Assembly: GCA_023957315.1 (NCBI GenBank)
Contig: JAMLHE010000002.1
Span: 327,750 to 391,749 of the forward strand
DNA from: Candidatus Kapaibacterium sp.
GTDB lineage: Bacteria; Bacteroidota; Ignavibacteria; Kapaibacteriales; UBA2268
Reading direction: 5' to 3'
DNA length: 64,000 bases
This document shows, piece by piece, positions 11,501 through 19,433 of the stretch. The stretch's first letter is position 1, and every line of letters begins with the position of its first letter. The notes under the pieces were generated by a model. The model did not search any database and was not told where the DNA came from. It saw nothing but the letters and a program-made list of their open reading frames with translations. The translations under genes were made by a program, and so were the position numbers.

Positions 11501-11881
11501 TGTTAAATTATCAAAGCCGTAAAGAGCATTAGCATAAGGCGAAGAAATTGTAATATAAGGGTTTGCCAAATCCATATCATAATGAATGGAGTCTGTTGTG
11601 TTCGAAGGATTTGAACCACTTACAGCAGCAGCGGGTTGTAAAAATAGGTTGTTATATAAAACCGAAATTGACATATCGCCCAAATTTGCGACACTTGAAT
11701 TTGCAGATTTCACCCATATTTCGACACCGATGGTATCACCCATACGACGTTGATTCAGAGTAAACTCGTAATCCTGTGCTGTCAATTCCGTAGCGGCGGT
11801 AAGCATTACCATTGCCACCAAGAGTCCTCCCAAACACTTGGGAATCACTTTACTTACAGCATATCTAAGTAATTGATACAT
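5591..11881 (-). CDS. Giant LamG/dockerin-like surface protein with T9SS sorting domain
   Basis: Predicted 2096-residue T9SS cargo. The signal peptide is at the N-terminus (about 1-35, ending near LTAQ). Two LamG/concanavalin-like modules are visible at about 400-580 and 790-970 (VTVEAWVNLNS, YMIEAWIRPY, VRLYVNGEEVG, VIFYIDGTPQW). Around residues 1433-1490 lies a dockerin-like pair of Ca-binding loops (DVYRDGRINALDRA and DVTGDGAVNAADRQ). Three similar Ig-like modules with the pattern YPNGGENLAAG...ITW / SxNNGxTW follow at about 1718-2000. The type A sorting domain (TPNPFNSQS ... LSSGMYFVRI ... VYIK) starts near 2015. LamG and Ig modules suggest binding to glycans or surface partners, and the dockerin-like loops suggest a Ca-stabilised fold or docking. 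The gene is 114 bp downstream of the 1474-residue gene and may share its transcript. Confidence 0.88.
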   Translation of the reverse strand: MYQLLRYAVSKVIPKCLGGLLVAMVMLTAATELTAQDYEFTLNQRRMGDTIGVEIWVKSANSSVANLGDMSISVLYNNLFLQPAAAVSGSNPSNTTDSIHYDMDLANPYITISSPYANALYGFDNLTAQAADGNNGSGHIYVYQLDVKTTPGTPAGFQPATTGKGTYVGMLKFKIINHSTIFENSLTGIAFNPNSWLAALAITDISGNNQTNNSTFTNQGDFTVRGITLLNPNYPNQAVNRYPDAGYPALGGNLGYPIYFERSGLNHPDTTNYGSNGFAYQLSYSLDNGSNYTEFGRVAEHNAAVVANDELYASGEIDSIGQYYITKPNGTVLTLGYSGVLRTVWEASENFQYRSEQAMMRIRQIAMTGTGANIALRSAYSLDSLTRWDVSNAAFVLGRLFFVQLDGTSGYFKTARTFSNATRVTVEAWVNLNSIQAGGSPAVVASSAGSVSPEEGAWMLYLHEGMYPAFRAREIEGRGTDGFIGTIISPDALGVSSDEFPLTPAHASNWVHLAGVVEDNKVRLYVNGEEVGRYTNTNAVNIRMLTTNHPIWVGVNPNLGIEANDYLHAGIKEVKVWRNALSQEQIRTHASGVYMPTDTTVGDERTTLELYYPLQGSNSDRATAFYFQNSITEFNFHNSSSPSASIVNELINYRPDRSHIRLTTPIGGEGVSNLMDRTFDVRWVAYGLGSIAPGSEDLMIQVSRDGGLTWFDAIDNDSPAMPLDIVEVEAGQATWEPYNNATFTGQDDDLQGVIDLAGNYSKSVKLRISGTEDRNQNDIYDESGLFTVAPNFAFTNLGTAKVRVPENTTLNLTNSNYMIEAWIRPYRFPTVEEGSFPIVSKKSDDGSDLDYALRLLPTGQLQLELSSTTNEASRIATSSAHPDSLITIPNVVEYDTAWTHVGVYVQLSGTSSVIFYIDGTPQWTGDLTDQLGTGITVDVQSTNPAFLGYEPTGADEGITFIGDIKEIRFWNGYPGGQNDAGNAPNSNLTKFIQGALTVRADELGTFAGVDYTENLVAAYILNGGSYVNNGIMRTVAAYPSNADINANISGSGYYYSATKPYLKVITPTYKQRVQNSSENLKVRWVGFDYNRNNLVTFRTGAGGANEADLEYSIEGGGGVIIQHYQFVASEAYNPIYTNAMSIPVNQNTYEFPGTANKSQYASILNVSVADPDLNDDETFDDQGPIAAANTNARLRLTGRSTINGFMVEYINGTAGNDGYMPTLRPESALFTITPQSNFTIRTVLEGYHDGITNGILSNLGTTSWEFNDNGLRIDLFENNSNSPGVYVASAVSENAYLNNTTAFATANRDNGDNTFANVPFVFDELLDGRYFVKVSHINHLSAMSRFAAPFAFSGDDNSTWEVESGWDFQNWDGDKDNVLSSTDAATEPPTIGAAYTARGNSETDINISAYATTALIFNEGQGGGSTPGNRLAAMVGGDVYRDGRINALDRAKVVADNGLVVAASDVTGDGAVNAADRQIVYRNNGKEEDPSMPVPADLPGSVKTDEMDIHTAVIAGNTMNFSELAQMFVDSEKNPSTSKQMNSNFANKDANIFLSGAISYDITALPKLNNQYVDIAIYAKNTGGDFGLGNSTLGVKFENSKLKFLELINTENVIYSDRQDLGYFPTFSSPSLTAKNPIADVRCLDINFDNYKPANKPGLGLPKSDTYLGTLRFQRLSMNDSYFFDWHNITVVFTVDGREVTAEGNFKPILPILIDKPVTLLYPNGGENLAAGRPYVITWTEPTFEVPVHVDFSANNGTTWSRVTSAPISLAKTSYNWLTPKINSNNCLISLVNAETGSMIDRSDAVFSLATAPAIITRPASTDAVYKGGSNGTIQWEIDDNILVRFEFSENGTSNWTSVTPSVSSRNSQTPWILPMVNTKRAVVRMVDVATGEVLATSQQFRILTGSVTITSPRVGEKLPAGFMKPVRWVYDNVNQFDLQLSIDGGNTWSFIGNDVKAVAKMMEWVAPNVNTKNAHIRAIYNGDGDLEYSRTPAFEIMGATDVENASNYGLSISTITPNPFNSQSHVTFTIANDMSVSVELYNAAGMKIMTVMNNEYLIKGTNVAVIDGEGLSSGMYFVRINANGLSVVREIVYIK

Positions 11882-11995
11882 ATTTAAAATCCTTAATTTA
11901 TTAATAAAATCATTTTTTTAAATTATTGTGTTAATGCCTAAAACTTAATTACCATTAACACTATATACAAAGAACAATACAAAAAACCAGAGAGA

Positions 11996-14900
11996 TTACG
12001 GAGTAACACTGAATATTTCTTCACCTTTTGTGGTGAGTTTCAATTCATAAGCATTGGTCGGGCTGAAAGCACCGTTAACACCGAAAATTCTGACGGTATA
12101 AGTGCCCGGAGGCAAGTTGTTAATTACTTGTGCCTCGTTAAAGTTGCCAACGCGTGTTCCTCTGCGGATTCTACGTTCGTCTGAGTTGTAAAGTTCCATG
12201 TTGTAGTTACCTGTAATTCCTGTTAAAGTCAAAAGTGACCTAAGGTTTGAAGAACTATTTGTAATAGAGAAGCTGAACCAATCTTCATCAGTAGCTGATT
12301 TAATCGTACCTTGAACAGGAGTATTTGTACCAATTGGCTTTGCTGTCGCACGTGTATCATTTGAACCAAATACTATATCATCGTCAATACCTCCACTTAG
12401 AGTTAAAGAACGTGGATTGTTAGCCGCTGAGAATTTAATATATTTCTCTGCTCCAGGATCACCTGTATAAGCAAAGCCACGTACATAATATGTACCCGGT
12501 ACCAAGCCATTTACAGTAATTGGGGACCCGGGTGCTGCACCTTTGTAAACTACAACAGCATCGCCAATAGTGGAGCCTTGTCCAAAATTGTTGCTTGCAT
12601 AATATGTAGTACCATCAACAGGGAAATCATCTTCAGTAATAGCCGAGCCGGCTTTAATTAGTATGATACCACTACCTGCAGTCAATGTAAAAGATAGACT
12701 AGTACTTGTAGAGGTAGTATTTGTAAATGCCAAAGCACTAACCTGCTCGCCTGGCAATCCGCCAAGTACATTAATTACCGGACTTGTAGCCGGAAGTATT
12801 GGGTCAATTGTACGAGGAGGTGCTGCCGGAGCAGTTACAGTAGCCAATATTTGATTACCTGTGCTATTTGCTGCATAAGTAAACCCATTGACAGTTGCGC
12901 TGCTTTGACCTACTAAAATCACACCTGCCGGTAAAGCTGTTGCAGTTCCGATTAAATTGCTAAAAGTTACTGTATAAGGACCGTCCGCAGGAACAACCGT
13001 TGGGTTGCCATATTGGTCTTGTAATTGAACAGTCATTGAGAATGGGAATCCACCTTCAGCGGGGTTAGCACTTACATTTGTAATAGCCAATTTATATTCG
13101 CTTGTAGAAATTGCTGCATCTTTATCATCATCATCATCAGTCAAAGCTACAAATACTGCCCATTCGCCTGCCAAATCTGTAGCTGCTATAGGAAACTGAC
13201 CTACAAGTGGAGTTAATTCTGAAGCAGCAACAAAGTTTCCGGAAGCTATAGTTGCGTAACCGCTTCTGTAGTCTGTCCATTCATTACTGTTCCATTTTGC
13301 TGGGAAGGTTGTATTAAATGCTTCAGCTAAAGCATTGTCATGGCTCGTACCCCAACCGAAATCAACTGCCAAATCATCGCTTGGTGCAGTTCCTTCGGGA
13401 GTGATTGTCCAAAGTGCATTGATAGCTCTAGTTGGGTCACCACCGCGACCGAGTGTCGGGTTAATCAATACTGAGCTAACTTTTACAATTTGTTCACTGC
13501 CTGCTGTTTCAAATTGCAAGGATAATGGGCGGAATGTTGCCACAGTACCAGCACCAACAGGAAATACAGTAGCTGTGTTATCTACTGTAAGGCGTAAATT
13601 GCCAACAATGTGTGTTCCATCAACATATGCCGGTAAAACAGCAGAAGGCCCAAATGTCAAAGTATTATTATTAGTTGTGATTTGGAATAATCCGGTTAAT
13701 GTCCCGTTAATTGTCAAATCGCCACCCAAAATTGTGGCAGCCGCAATTGTTAAATTGTTTGCAATATTATTAGTAAATACATTTGCAGGAATTGTAGTTT
13801 GTGAAGCATGTGTACCGAATACAACAGAACCGGCATCTGCTTTAATACTTCCTGATACGAGGTTTAACACTGATGTATTATTGAAAGTTAAAGTATTGAC
13901 ATCAATATCAAGGTTACTGACTGATGTGTTAATTGTGAGAATATTTGCAGCATCTAAAGTCAAGTTGCCAGTCAAAGTTTCACCACGTAAAAAGGTAAGT
14001 GACGGCATTAAAGCACCAAAGGTGGCATCTTCTAATTCATTTGCTGTTCCATTACCAGTGAATACCCATTCTGAAGTTGCGCCGTTAGCTCCAACAACAG
14101 TACCGGCACCTGAGTTATCAAAGTCTCCGTGCAAAGTAAGTGTTTGAGCAGCAGGAATAGTGAAAGCAGCAACACCTGTAATATCAAGGTCGCCATTTAC
14201 TGTCAAATCGCCTGCACCCATAGTGTGGGTAATTAGTACATCTAAGTTGTATAATGTTGGGACACCGCTTACTTCGAATAAATCATCAGTCAATCCTACA
14301 ATATGACCTGTGGATACCACATACGTTCCTGTTGCACCATTAATACCACTTGTACCCGGAGTACTTGTTGGCAAAACTTGTGAACCAACTGTAAAAGTTG
14401 TTGAACCTATATGCAAATAACCGTCTGTTAAAATAATAGTTGAAGTAGCAGTATTTGCTATTTCGATGTTATTACTTAATTGAACTTCATTACTTCCTGT
14501 GGCTCCTGTTTTGTTTAGTACCAAAACATCAAATGTAGCTACAGGGTCTTGGTCAGTATCACCACTAATTATTGAGTTTGTTGTTCCAATAAATGTAACA
14601 GTCGAAGCTGCACCACTTGTATATGAAGCTCCGGCATTATTTAATGTCAGATTGCCTCTGATTTGAACAAAATCAGCTGCTGCGTCAGTAACTGCAGCAC
14701 CATCAATTAGTATACTATTAAATATCAAATTACCATTAGTATTGCAAGATATTACGCAATTATCTGTAAATGTAACTGTACCACCTGTTGCATTAAAGAA
14801 ATCAGTTACTGCGGTTGTTAACGTGAATGCAGTACCATTTACTGTGAAACTTGAAGCAGTATTAACAGTTGTGGCAGCAGTAGCACCGATTATTACATCA

Positions 14901-16420
14901 AAAAATTCTAGATTTGCATCAGATGCAACTGTAATATTTTGTGCGACGACCCCTTCGAAATGAGTTTCTCCTGCAGTTATAGTCAACTCTGAACCTGCTG
15001 CTAAAGTCAAATCGCTAACGATTGTAAATTGATTAGCACTTGTTACATCAGAATTTGATGCTATTGTCAAACCGAAGAAAACTAATTGAGTTTCGACGTC
15101 ATTAGTATTCGTTATTGTCTTTTGAATGTTATTTTCAAATGTTATTGTTCCGGCGGTTGCAACGAAAACCCCTAATGCGGCATTAGTAAAATCACCTGTG
15201 ATTGTAAAACTGCTTGCAGTACCAGTTGCAATACCTGTTGCTGAATTAATCAAATTGTTGAATGTAAGAGTTCCGGTTGCAGTATTAGTTATTGTTGCTG
15301 CATTTGAAATAATTGTTACTGTTCCGGCTTGAGCTATGAAAGAGCCTGTGCCCAATACAGTAATAGAACCGGCAGTAGCAACTGTACCCGGGTCACCAAT
15401 CGAAAAATCCGAAGTATTAGTCAATGTTGCACCAGAAGCAATTGCCAAATTTAGGAACGCATTTGTTCCGCCAACCATTTGTAAATTCTTCCCACCGGGA
15501 TTTGTATTGGCAAAAGTTATTGTACCGGCTGTTGGAGCGAAGTTGTTTCCACCAATTTTGGTGAAATCACCTGTAATTGTTGCATTTGTAGCAGGTGTGG
15601 CAGCGGCTGTTCCGGTATTGATTAATACATCATAAAGGGACAAAGTATTACTATTTGCCCATAGTACCGAAACACCTGATGGATTAAAAGTTGCAACACC
15701 GGCAGAAGCTGTAAAACTTGTACTAGCTGCAATTGTAATCACTTCGCGGACTGTAAAGTCTGATGAAGTTGTAACTGCGGTGCTTGCAATTGCAGTATTC
15801 AAATTAACGAATTCACAATAGGAATCGTCGCTCACTGAAAGTGTTTGTGCAGCACCACCGGCAAATTCTAATGTACCGGCTGTTGCTAATGCCGGAGTGA
15901 ATGAGCTCGTGCCTGTCAAAGCCATTGCTCCTGTAACTCGCATTGCAAAATCACCTGCATATGTTGCAGCAGCATCTTGAATTGTAAAGTTGTTCACATT
16001 GAGTCCAACTGTTCCGTTTCCTGATGCAAGTAGTGTTATCGCAGAAGCGTCATTAATTGTTAAATTCAAACGTCCAAGATTGTTCGCAGCCCTCACACCT
16101 GCACCGGCATTACCAAATGTAATGTCGCCGCCAACAGTTAATGTTACGGCTGTAGCTTGGTCTTCCGGGAGTAAAATTGAAGCGAGATTACTTAGTGTCA
16201 AGCTTTGGATTTCTGCATCAACATCTAATGTTACAGTATGCCCGGCAATCTCAACATCATCATCCGGTCCAGGGACTACACCACCAACCCAAGTTGTAGT
16301 GGTATTCCAATCACCTGTTTGGAATGATACTATCTGCCCAAAAGCATTTTGCCCTATGGCAAAAAATGATATGAAAGCAAGAATCAGACTTACTCTCATC
16401 ATAGTTTTTTTCAAATACAT
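11996..16420 (-). CDS. Large Thr/Ala-rich beta-repeat secreted protein with C-terminal PPC-like domain
   Basis: Predicted 1474-residue exported protein of unknown function. The signal peptide (1-28, ending FGQ) is followed by a segment like the start of G8 or parallel-beta-helix proteins (GDWNTTTTWVGGVVPGPDDDVEI). Residues 90-1010 or so are built from many degenerate repeats in which SFTITGDFT/ADF-type strands alternate with AGTITFxN strands, consistent with a beta-solenoid. Ig-like or Fn-like modules follow. The last 110 residues resemble a bacterial pre-peptidase C-terminal domain (DEDWFSFSI ... LPPGTYTVRIFG). No PNP-type T9SS motif is visible at the end, unlike its neighbours. The start has an AAAGGG stretch about 10 nt upstream. 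Composition (T, A, S, N) is very biased, which creates long false open frames on the other strand. Confidence 0.85.
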   Translation of the reverse strand: MYLKKTMMRVSLILAFISFFAIGQNAFGQIVSFQTGDWNTTTTWVGGVVPGPDDDVEIAGHTVTLDVDAEIQSLTLSNLASILLPEDQATAVTLTVGGDITFGNAGAGVRAANNLGRLNLTINDASAITLLASGNGTVGLNVNNFTIQDAAATYAGDFAMRVTGAMALTGTSSFTPALATAGTLEFAGGAAQTLSVSDDSYCEFVNLNTAIASTAVTTSSDFTVREVITIAASTSFTASAGVATFNPSGVSVLWANSNTLSLYDVLINTGTAAATPATNATITGDFTKIGGNNFAPTAGTITFANTNPGGKNLQMVGGTNAFLNLAIASGATLTNTSDFSIGDPGTVATAGSITVLGTGSFIAQAGTVTIISNAATITNTATGTLTFNNLINSATGIATGTASSFTITGDFTNAALGVFVATAGTITFENNIQKTITNTNDVETQLVFFGLTIASNSDVTSANQFTIVSDLTLAAGSELTITAGETHFEGVVAQNITVASDANLEFFDVIIGATAATTVNTASSFTVNGTAFTLTTAVTDFFNATGGTVTFTDNCVISCNTNGNLIFNSILIDGAAVTDAAADFVQIRGNLTLNNAGASYTSGAASTVTFIGTTNSIISGDTDQDPVATFDVLVLNKTGATGSNEVQLSNNIEIANTATSTIILTDGYLHIGSTTFTVGSQVLPTSTPGTSGINGATGTYVVSTGHIVGLTDDLFEVSGVPTLYNLDVLITHTMGAGDLTVNGDLDITGVAAFTIPAAQTLTLHGDFDNSGAGTVVGANGATSEWVFTGNGTANELEDATFGALMPSLTFLRGETLTGNLTLDAANILTINTSVSNLDIDVNTLTFNNTSVLNLVSGSIKADAGSVVFGTHASQTTIPANVFTNNIANNLTIAAATILGGDLTINGTLTGLFQITTNNNTLTFGPSAVLPAYVDGTHIVGNLRLTVDNTATVFPVGAGTVATFRPLSLQFETAGSEQIVKVSSVLINPTLGRGGDPTRAINALWTITPEGTAPSDDLAVDFGWGTSHDNALAEAFNTTFPAKWNSNEWTDYRSGYATIASGNFVAASELTPLVGQFPIAATDLAGEWAVFVALTDDDDDKDAAISTSEYKLAITNVSANPAEGGFPFSMTVQLQDQYGNPTVVPADGPYTVTFSNLIGTATALPAGVILVGQSSATVNGFTYAANSTGNQILATVTAPAAPPRTIDPILPATSPVINVLGGLPGEQVSALAFTNTTSTSTSLSFTLTAGSGIILIKAGSAITEDDFPVDGTTYYASNNFGQGSTIGDAVVVYKGAAPGSPITVNGLVPGTYYVRGFAYTGDPGAEKYIKFSAANNPRSLTLSGGIDDDIVFGSNDTRATAKPIGTNTPVQGTIKSATDEDWFSFSITNSSSNLRSLLTLTGITGNYNMELYNSDERRIRRGTRVGNFNEAQVINNLPPGTYTVRIFGVNGAFSPTNAYELKLTTKGEEIFSVTP

Positions 16421-16991
16421 ATTATAACCCTTTATAATTTGTGAAAAAATTAAATTTGTTTCTAAATATTGATAAATTTCGACAGCTGACTTGTGTCAAG
16501 ATGTGTTTCGCTTGAATGAGTATATAAAAAATACCATAACACTCCTTTAAATCAAAAAAAAATTCTCTTTTACAGAGTTCTTATTTCATTATCGTACTGT
16601 TTTCAGAAAACTTTACAAAAAAAGTATGCTCCAAACAAATTTTCTGAAATTAAACTATCGTGTTATGATTTGTCGAATCGAATAATCAATCACAATGCCA
16701 CGTTTGAAATCTCGTGGTGAATTTTAGTTTGAGTTCAATGTTTGGAATGTTAGCCGACATGCGGAGTTTATATCAATTTTGTCGAATGGATTTCCATAAT
16801 CCTTGAATCATTCAGCGATTTATATGTTCATTCATTTTTATGTCTGAATGTTCAATTAATCATTTCGCGAAGCTAAACGATATTATGTAAACCGAAATGA
16901 TTAGCGACACCTAAAACTCAAGAAATTAAAATATATATTTCAACAGAGAAAATTGTGTTCAATATAAGCCAAAATGTCAAAAAACGTAAAA
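16421..16991. other. 571-bp gap: upstream region of the 1474-residue protein gene
   Basis: AT-rich, with no convincing gene. On the minus strand, TTGACA (16494-16499) and TTTATC (16471-16476) are 17 nt apart and would give a leader of about 45 nt for the gene starting at 16420. The -10 match is weak and the Bacteroidota-type TAnnTTTG element is absent, so this is only a candidate promoter. A small hairpin-like CCACG/CGTGG pair occurs near 16698-16717. I recognise nothing else in the rest. Confidence 0.3.
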
Positions 16992-17942
16992 TTAACCACC
17001 CTTCATCATTTGCGGATGCAAATACGAGGGCGACATTGTAATGCGTGTATGTCGGACTGCCCAACACAAATCTATTGCCGGGCGAGAGTCTTCTATCCCG
17101 AAGCCCGTTCCTGCGAGTATTGAGTGATACAATTCGGTATGGAGGTCCGTGAAGCCTTCGGTGAAATCAAGCTCTTCGCCATTGACTGTAATTGAGCGAT
17201 ATGTGGGCTTGCCACTTTCGGAGATGCTGGTGGGCAAATCTTCTTGGGCGATTGACAAGTACCAGCGAACGTTTGCATTTTGCAATTCGGTGAAGCCACA
17301 CGCTTTGTTTTCGTCATAAATGTGGACTTCATTCCGCATGACAGGACCGAATATCCAAATTAGCATATCTAAGAAATGAATCCCGATGTTGGTGACTACT
17401 CCACCGGAGCGCTCTTCATCGCCTTTCCACGAATAATGATACCATTTGCCGCGCGAAGTGATATAAGTCAACACTACGTCATGCTTTTTGCCGGATTTGT
17501 CAGCAGCGATTCTTTCTTTTAGTGCTATGATTGCGGGATGATGCCTTAATTGCAATACATTATATATACGTCGCCCCGATTCGCTTTCCAATTCTGACAA
17601 GATGTCAAGATTAGAAGGTTTGAGCACCAAGGGTTTTTCGCAAATTACGTCGGCATCCACACGCAGAGCAAGTCTGATGTGAGCATCGTGCAAATGATTG
17701 GGCGAGCAAACGCTCAGATAATCAACTTTTTTGTCGGTTTCGTATCGGCGAAGCTTTTCCAAATGTCGGTCGAATCTCTCGAATTCTGTAAAAAATGATA
17801 CATCGAAATCGTATTTGTCCAATATTCCGACAGAATCATGCGGGTCTAAAGCGGCGACTAAACGATTGCCCGTACTTTGTATAGCTTGCAAATGTCGTGG
17901 CGCCACAAAACCTGCGACGCCTGTAATTGCGAAATTCTTCAT
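16992..17942 (-). CDS. Gfo/Idh/MocA oxidoreductase, WlbA/WbpB-like UDP-GlcNAcA 3-dehydrogenase
   Basis: A 316-residue NAD-dependent sugar dehydrogenase. The N-terminal Rossmann motif reads ITGVAGFVAPRHLQAI, followed by AALDPHDSVGILD, FFTEFERFDRH and the family's ICEKP motif near residue 100. LQLRHHPAI and TYITSRGKWY follow, then YRSITVNGEELDFTEGFTDLH near the end. This run of motifs and the length match WlbA/WbpB, which oxidises C3 of UDP-N-acetylglucosaminuronic acid on the route to 2,3-diamino-2,3-dideoxy-uronic acids in surface polysaccharides. The usual partners (aminotransferase WlbC/WbpE, acetyltransferase WlbB/WbpD) are not adjacent in this window. It lies 80 nt downstream of the porin gene. 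Subfamily assignment is from recalled motifs; family assignment is certain. Confidence 0.88.
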   Translation of the reverse strand: MKNFAITGVAGFVAPRHLQAIQSTGNRLVAALDPHDSVGILDKYDFDVSFFTEFERFDRHLEKLRRYETDKKVDYLSVCSPNHLHDAHIRLALRVDADVICEKPLVLKPSNLDILSELESESGRRIYNVLQLRHHPAIIALKERIAADKSGKKHDVVLTYITSRGKWYHYSWKGDEERSGGVVTNIGIHFLDMLIWIFGPVMRNEVHIYDENKACGFTELQNANVRWYLSIAQEDLPTSISESGKPTYRSITVNGEELDFTEGFTDLHTELYHSILAGTGFGIEDSRPAIDLCWAVRHTRITMSPSYLHPQMMKGG

Positions 17943-18022
17943 TTTCTTTGTCTTTTTAGTTCAATCATACAAAAATACCATATTTTGGGACAAATTGGAG
18001 AACATCGCAAAAAACGAAATCA

Positions 18023-19231
18023 TCAAATGCCAAGCTCGAAATTAAATCGCCCTATCCAATTACTTTTTGAAATATCGCTTACCAAATTTTCACGAGTATT
18101 ATGAGTGATTTCGAGTTGTGCTTTTGCACGGTGGTTGCTGATGTAATAAGTCAAGCAACCGGTCAGATGACGCTGTAATTCGGCACCTTTATATTCTTGG
18201 ATAGCTTTGTCGGGAGTGACTTCTGCCATTCGAGCCGCAATTTCCAAATTGTTCTCGAAAATGTACGAACCTTGCAACAATAGACCTTGTCCGGCATAAA
18301 CATATACTTGTGCTCCGTCATCAAGCCCTGTGAATGGGTCGTCACACATACGTTGAGCGAACTCTGCGTAAAAAGCAAATCCGTTGTATTTAAGCAAAGC
18401 ATCTGCCATCAACATGCTGATTGTTCGATTTTCCAAAAGCTGACGCCCTAATTGACCACGGGTTCGAGTCGTTTTTTCGTTGATTGAATAAGTCGAAGCG
18501 AGCGACAATTTCGGCTTAGGTTCGCGAACCAAATCACTTTCGAAGTAATCGCCACCACGAGCAAATTTGCCCAAAGGTAATACCTCAACTCGTCCGGTGT
18601 AACAATAGTCTGCACCCTTAAGTTGTGGAGCATATCTGCCGTCACCATTAGAGAGAGCACCTCGGAAATTAAAATGTATATTTTCAATTTTTGTAGAATA
18701 ATAGGCTTGAATTCCGAAATCTCTATCAAGAGTAAAATAGCTATTTACAATTGACCTATCGGCAAACTGTTGGTCACCGGAGGAAATTACGCGTTGTCTG
18801 TTGCCCGGAAGTTTGGTTTGACCAATTCCGATTTGCGCATTTGGAGAGAAATTCCAAAATACTGCTGCATCGCGGATAATATTGGGAACGTCTGAATCAG
18901 TTAAATCAAAATCACGGCGAGCAAATCCAAGTTGGATATTAAAACTCAAATATTTGTACAAGACACCGCCAAATCTTAGTCGAAGACGTCTGACAGCGAG
19001 CTCGGTTGATGCCGCACTGAAATCTTCATCAGAAATCGTATTATAAGTTATCTGATTTTGCATCCTGAATCTCATCATCACTTTTTGAGCCGAATCGGCA
19101 GTCATGAATTGAAGCCCGCTGTCGTTAAAGTCAAAACTCGCCGGAGAACGTGAAGATTCTTGGGCAAATGAAGTGAAATTTGCTATAATAAAGTAGCAAA
19201 ATATGAAAGCAACAAGTATTAAATTTCTCAT
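18023..19231 (-). CDS. Phosphate-selective porin O/P-like outer membrane protein
   Basis: A 402-residue protein with signal peptide (1-23, ending SFAQ) and an OprO/OprP-type barrel pattern: MMRFRMQNQITYN, then VRRLRLRFGGVLYKYLSFNIQLGFAR, then VFWNFSPNAQIGIGQTKLPGNRQR and FTLDRDFGIQAYY. In this family the RRxRLxFxG and GQxKxPxxR segments form early strands and loops of the 16-stranded trimeric barrel. The last strand reads NWIGRFNFELGI. It would let small anions or other nutrients cross the outer membrane, although phosphate selectivity cannot be confirmed from the sequence. It is preceded by the NSS transporter pair on the same strand, with a gap of about 60 nt, so joint expression for solute uptake is possible. 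Confidence 0.85.
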   Translation of the reverse strand: MRNLILVAFIFCYFIIANFTSFAQESSRSPASFDFNDSGLQFMTADSAQKVMMRFRMQNQITYNTISDEDFSAASTELAVRRLRLRFGGVLYKYLSFNIQLGFARRDFDLTDSDVPNIIRDAAVFWNFSPNAQIGIGQTKLPGNRQRVISSGDQQFADRSIVNSYFTLDRDFGIQAYYSTKIENIHFNFRGALSNGDGRYAPQLKGADYCYTGRVEVLPLGKFARGGDYFESDLVREPKPKLSLASTYSINEKTTRTRGQLGRQLLENRTISMLMADALLKYNGFAFYAEFAQRMCDDPFTGLDDGAQVYVYAGQGLLLQGSYIFENNLEIAARMAEVTPDKAIQEYKGAELQRHLTGCLTYYISNHRAKAQLEITHNTRENLVSDISKSNWIGRFNFELGI

Positions 19232-19289
19232 AATTTGTTAAGTTTTGGTTAATAAAATATTAACAAAAGTAATAAGAACTTTTAAATAA

Positions 19290-19433
19290 TCAACTTTTTG
19301 ATTCTTTTTGTTGGTTGCCGTTTTCTTTCCTAATGGTGAAAACTTTGTACAGACAGAATGTGAGCACACCAATTACTGTACTCCAAGCCAATATGAGAAA
19401 AATGTAGCCTTCGGTTGTCATTAAATTACTCAT
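19290..19433 (-). CDS. MetS-like small subunit of NSS transporter (47 residues)
   Basis: A short gene beginning with ATG at 19433-19431. It overlaps the transporter's stop codon by one base (TAATG), so translation is coupled. The protein starts MSNLMTTEGYIFLILAW, has one hydrophobic helix (about residues 10-32), and ends in a basic, polar tail (RKENGNQQKESKS). Length, single helix, position immediately after an NSS-family symporter and charged tail match the MetS small subunits. In Corynebacterium glutamicum, MetS is needed with MetP for methionine and alanine import. The substrate here is unknown. The assignment rests on size, topology and context rather than on a strong sequence motif. Confidence 0.75.
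   Translation of the reverse strand: MSNLMTTEGYIFLILAWSTVIGVLTFCLYKVFTIRKENGNQQKESKS

Noticed and set aside
13335..14147. 270-codon open frame on the plus strand opposite the 1474-residue protein
   Set aside because: The gene on the minus strand has biased T/A/S/N codons whose complement rarely gives stops. The plus-strand peptide is Val/Pro/Lys-rich without motifs or signal, and similar shadows occur repeatedly along the same gene.
16471..16499. Confident sigma-70 promoter for the 1474-residue protein gene
   Set aside because: The TTGACA is exact but the -10 is poor and this lineage normally uses TAnnTTTG; kept only as a candidate in the gap description.
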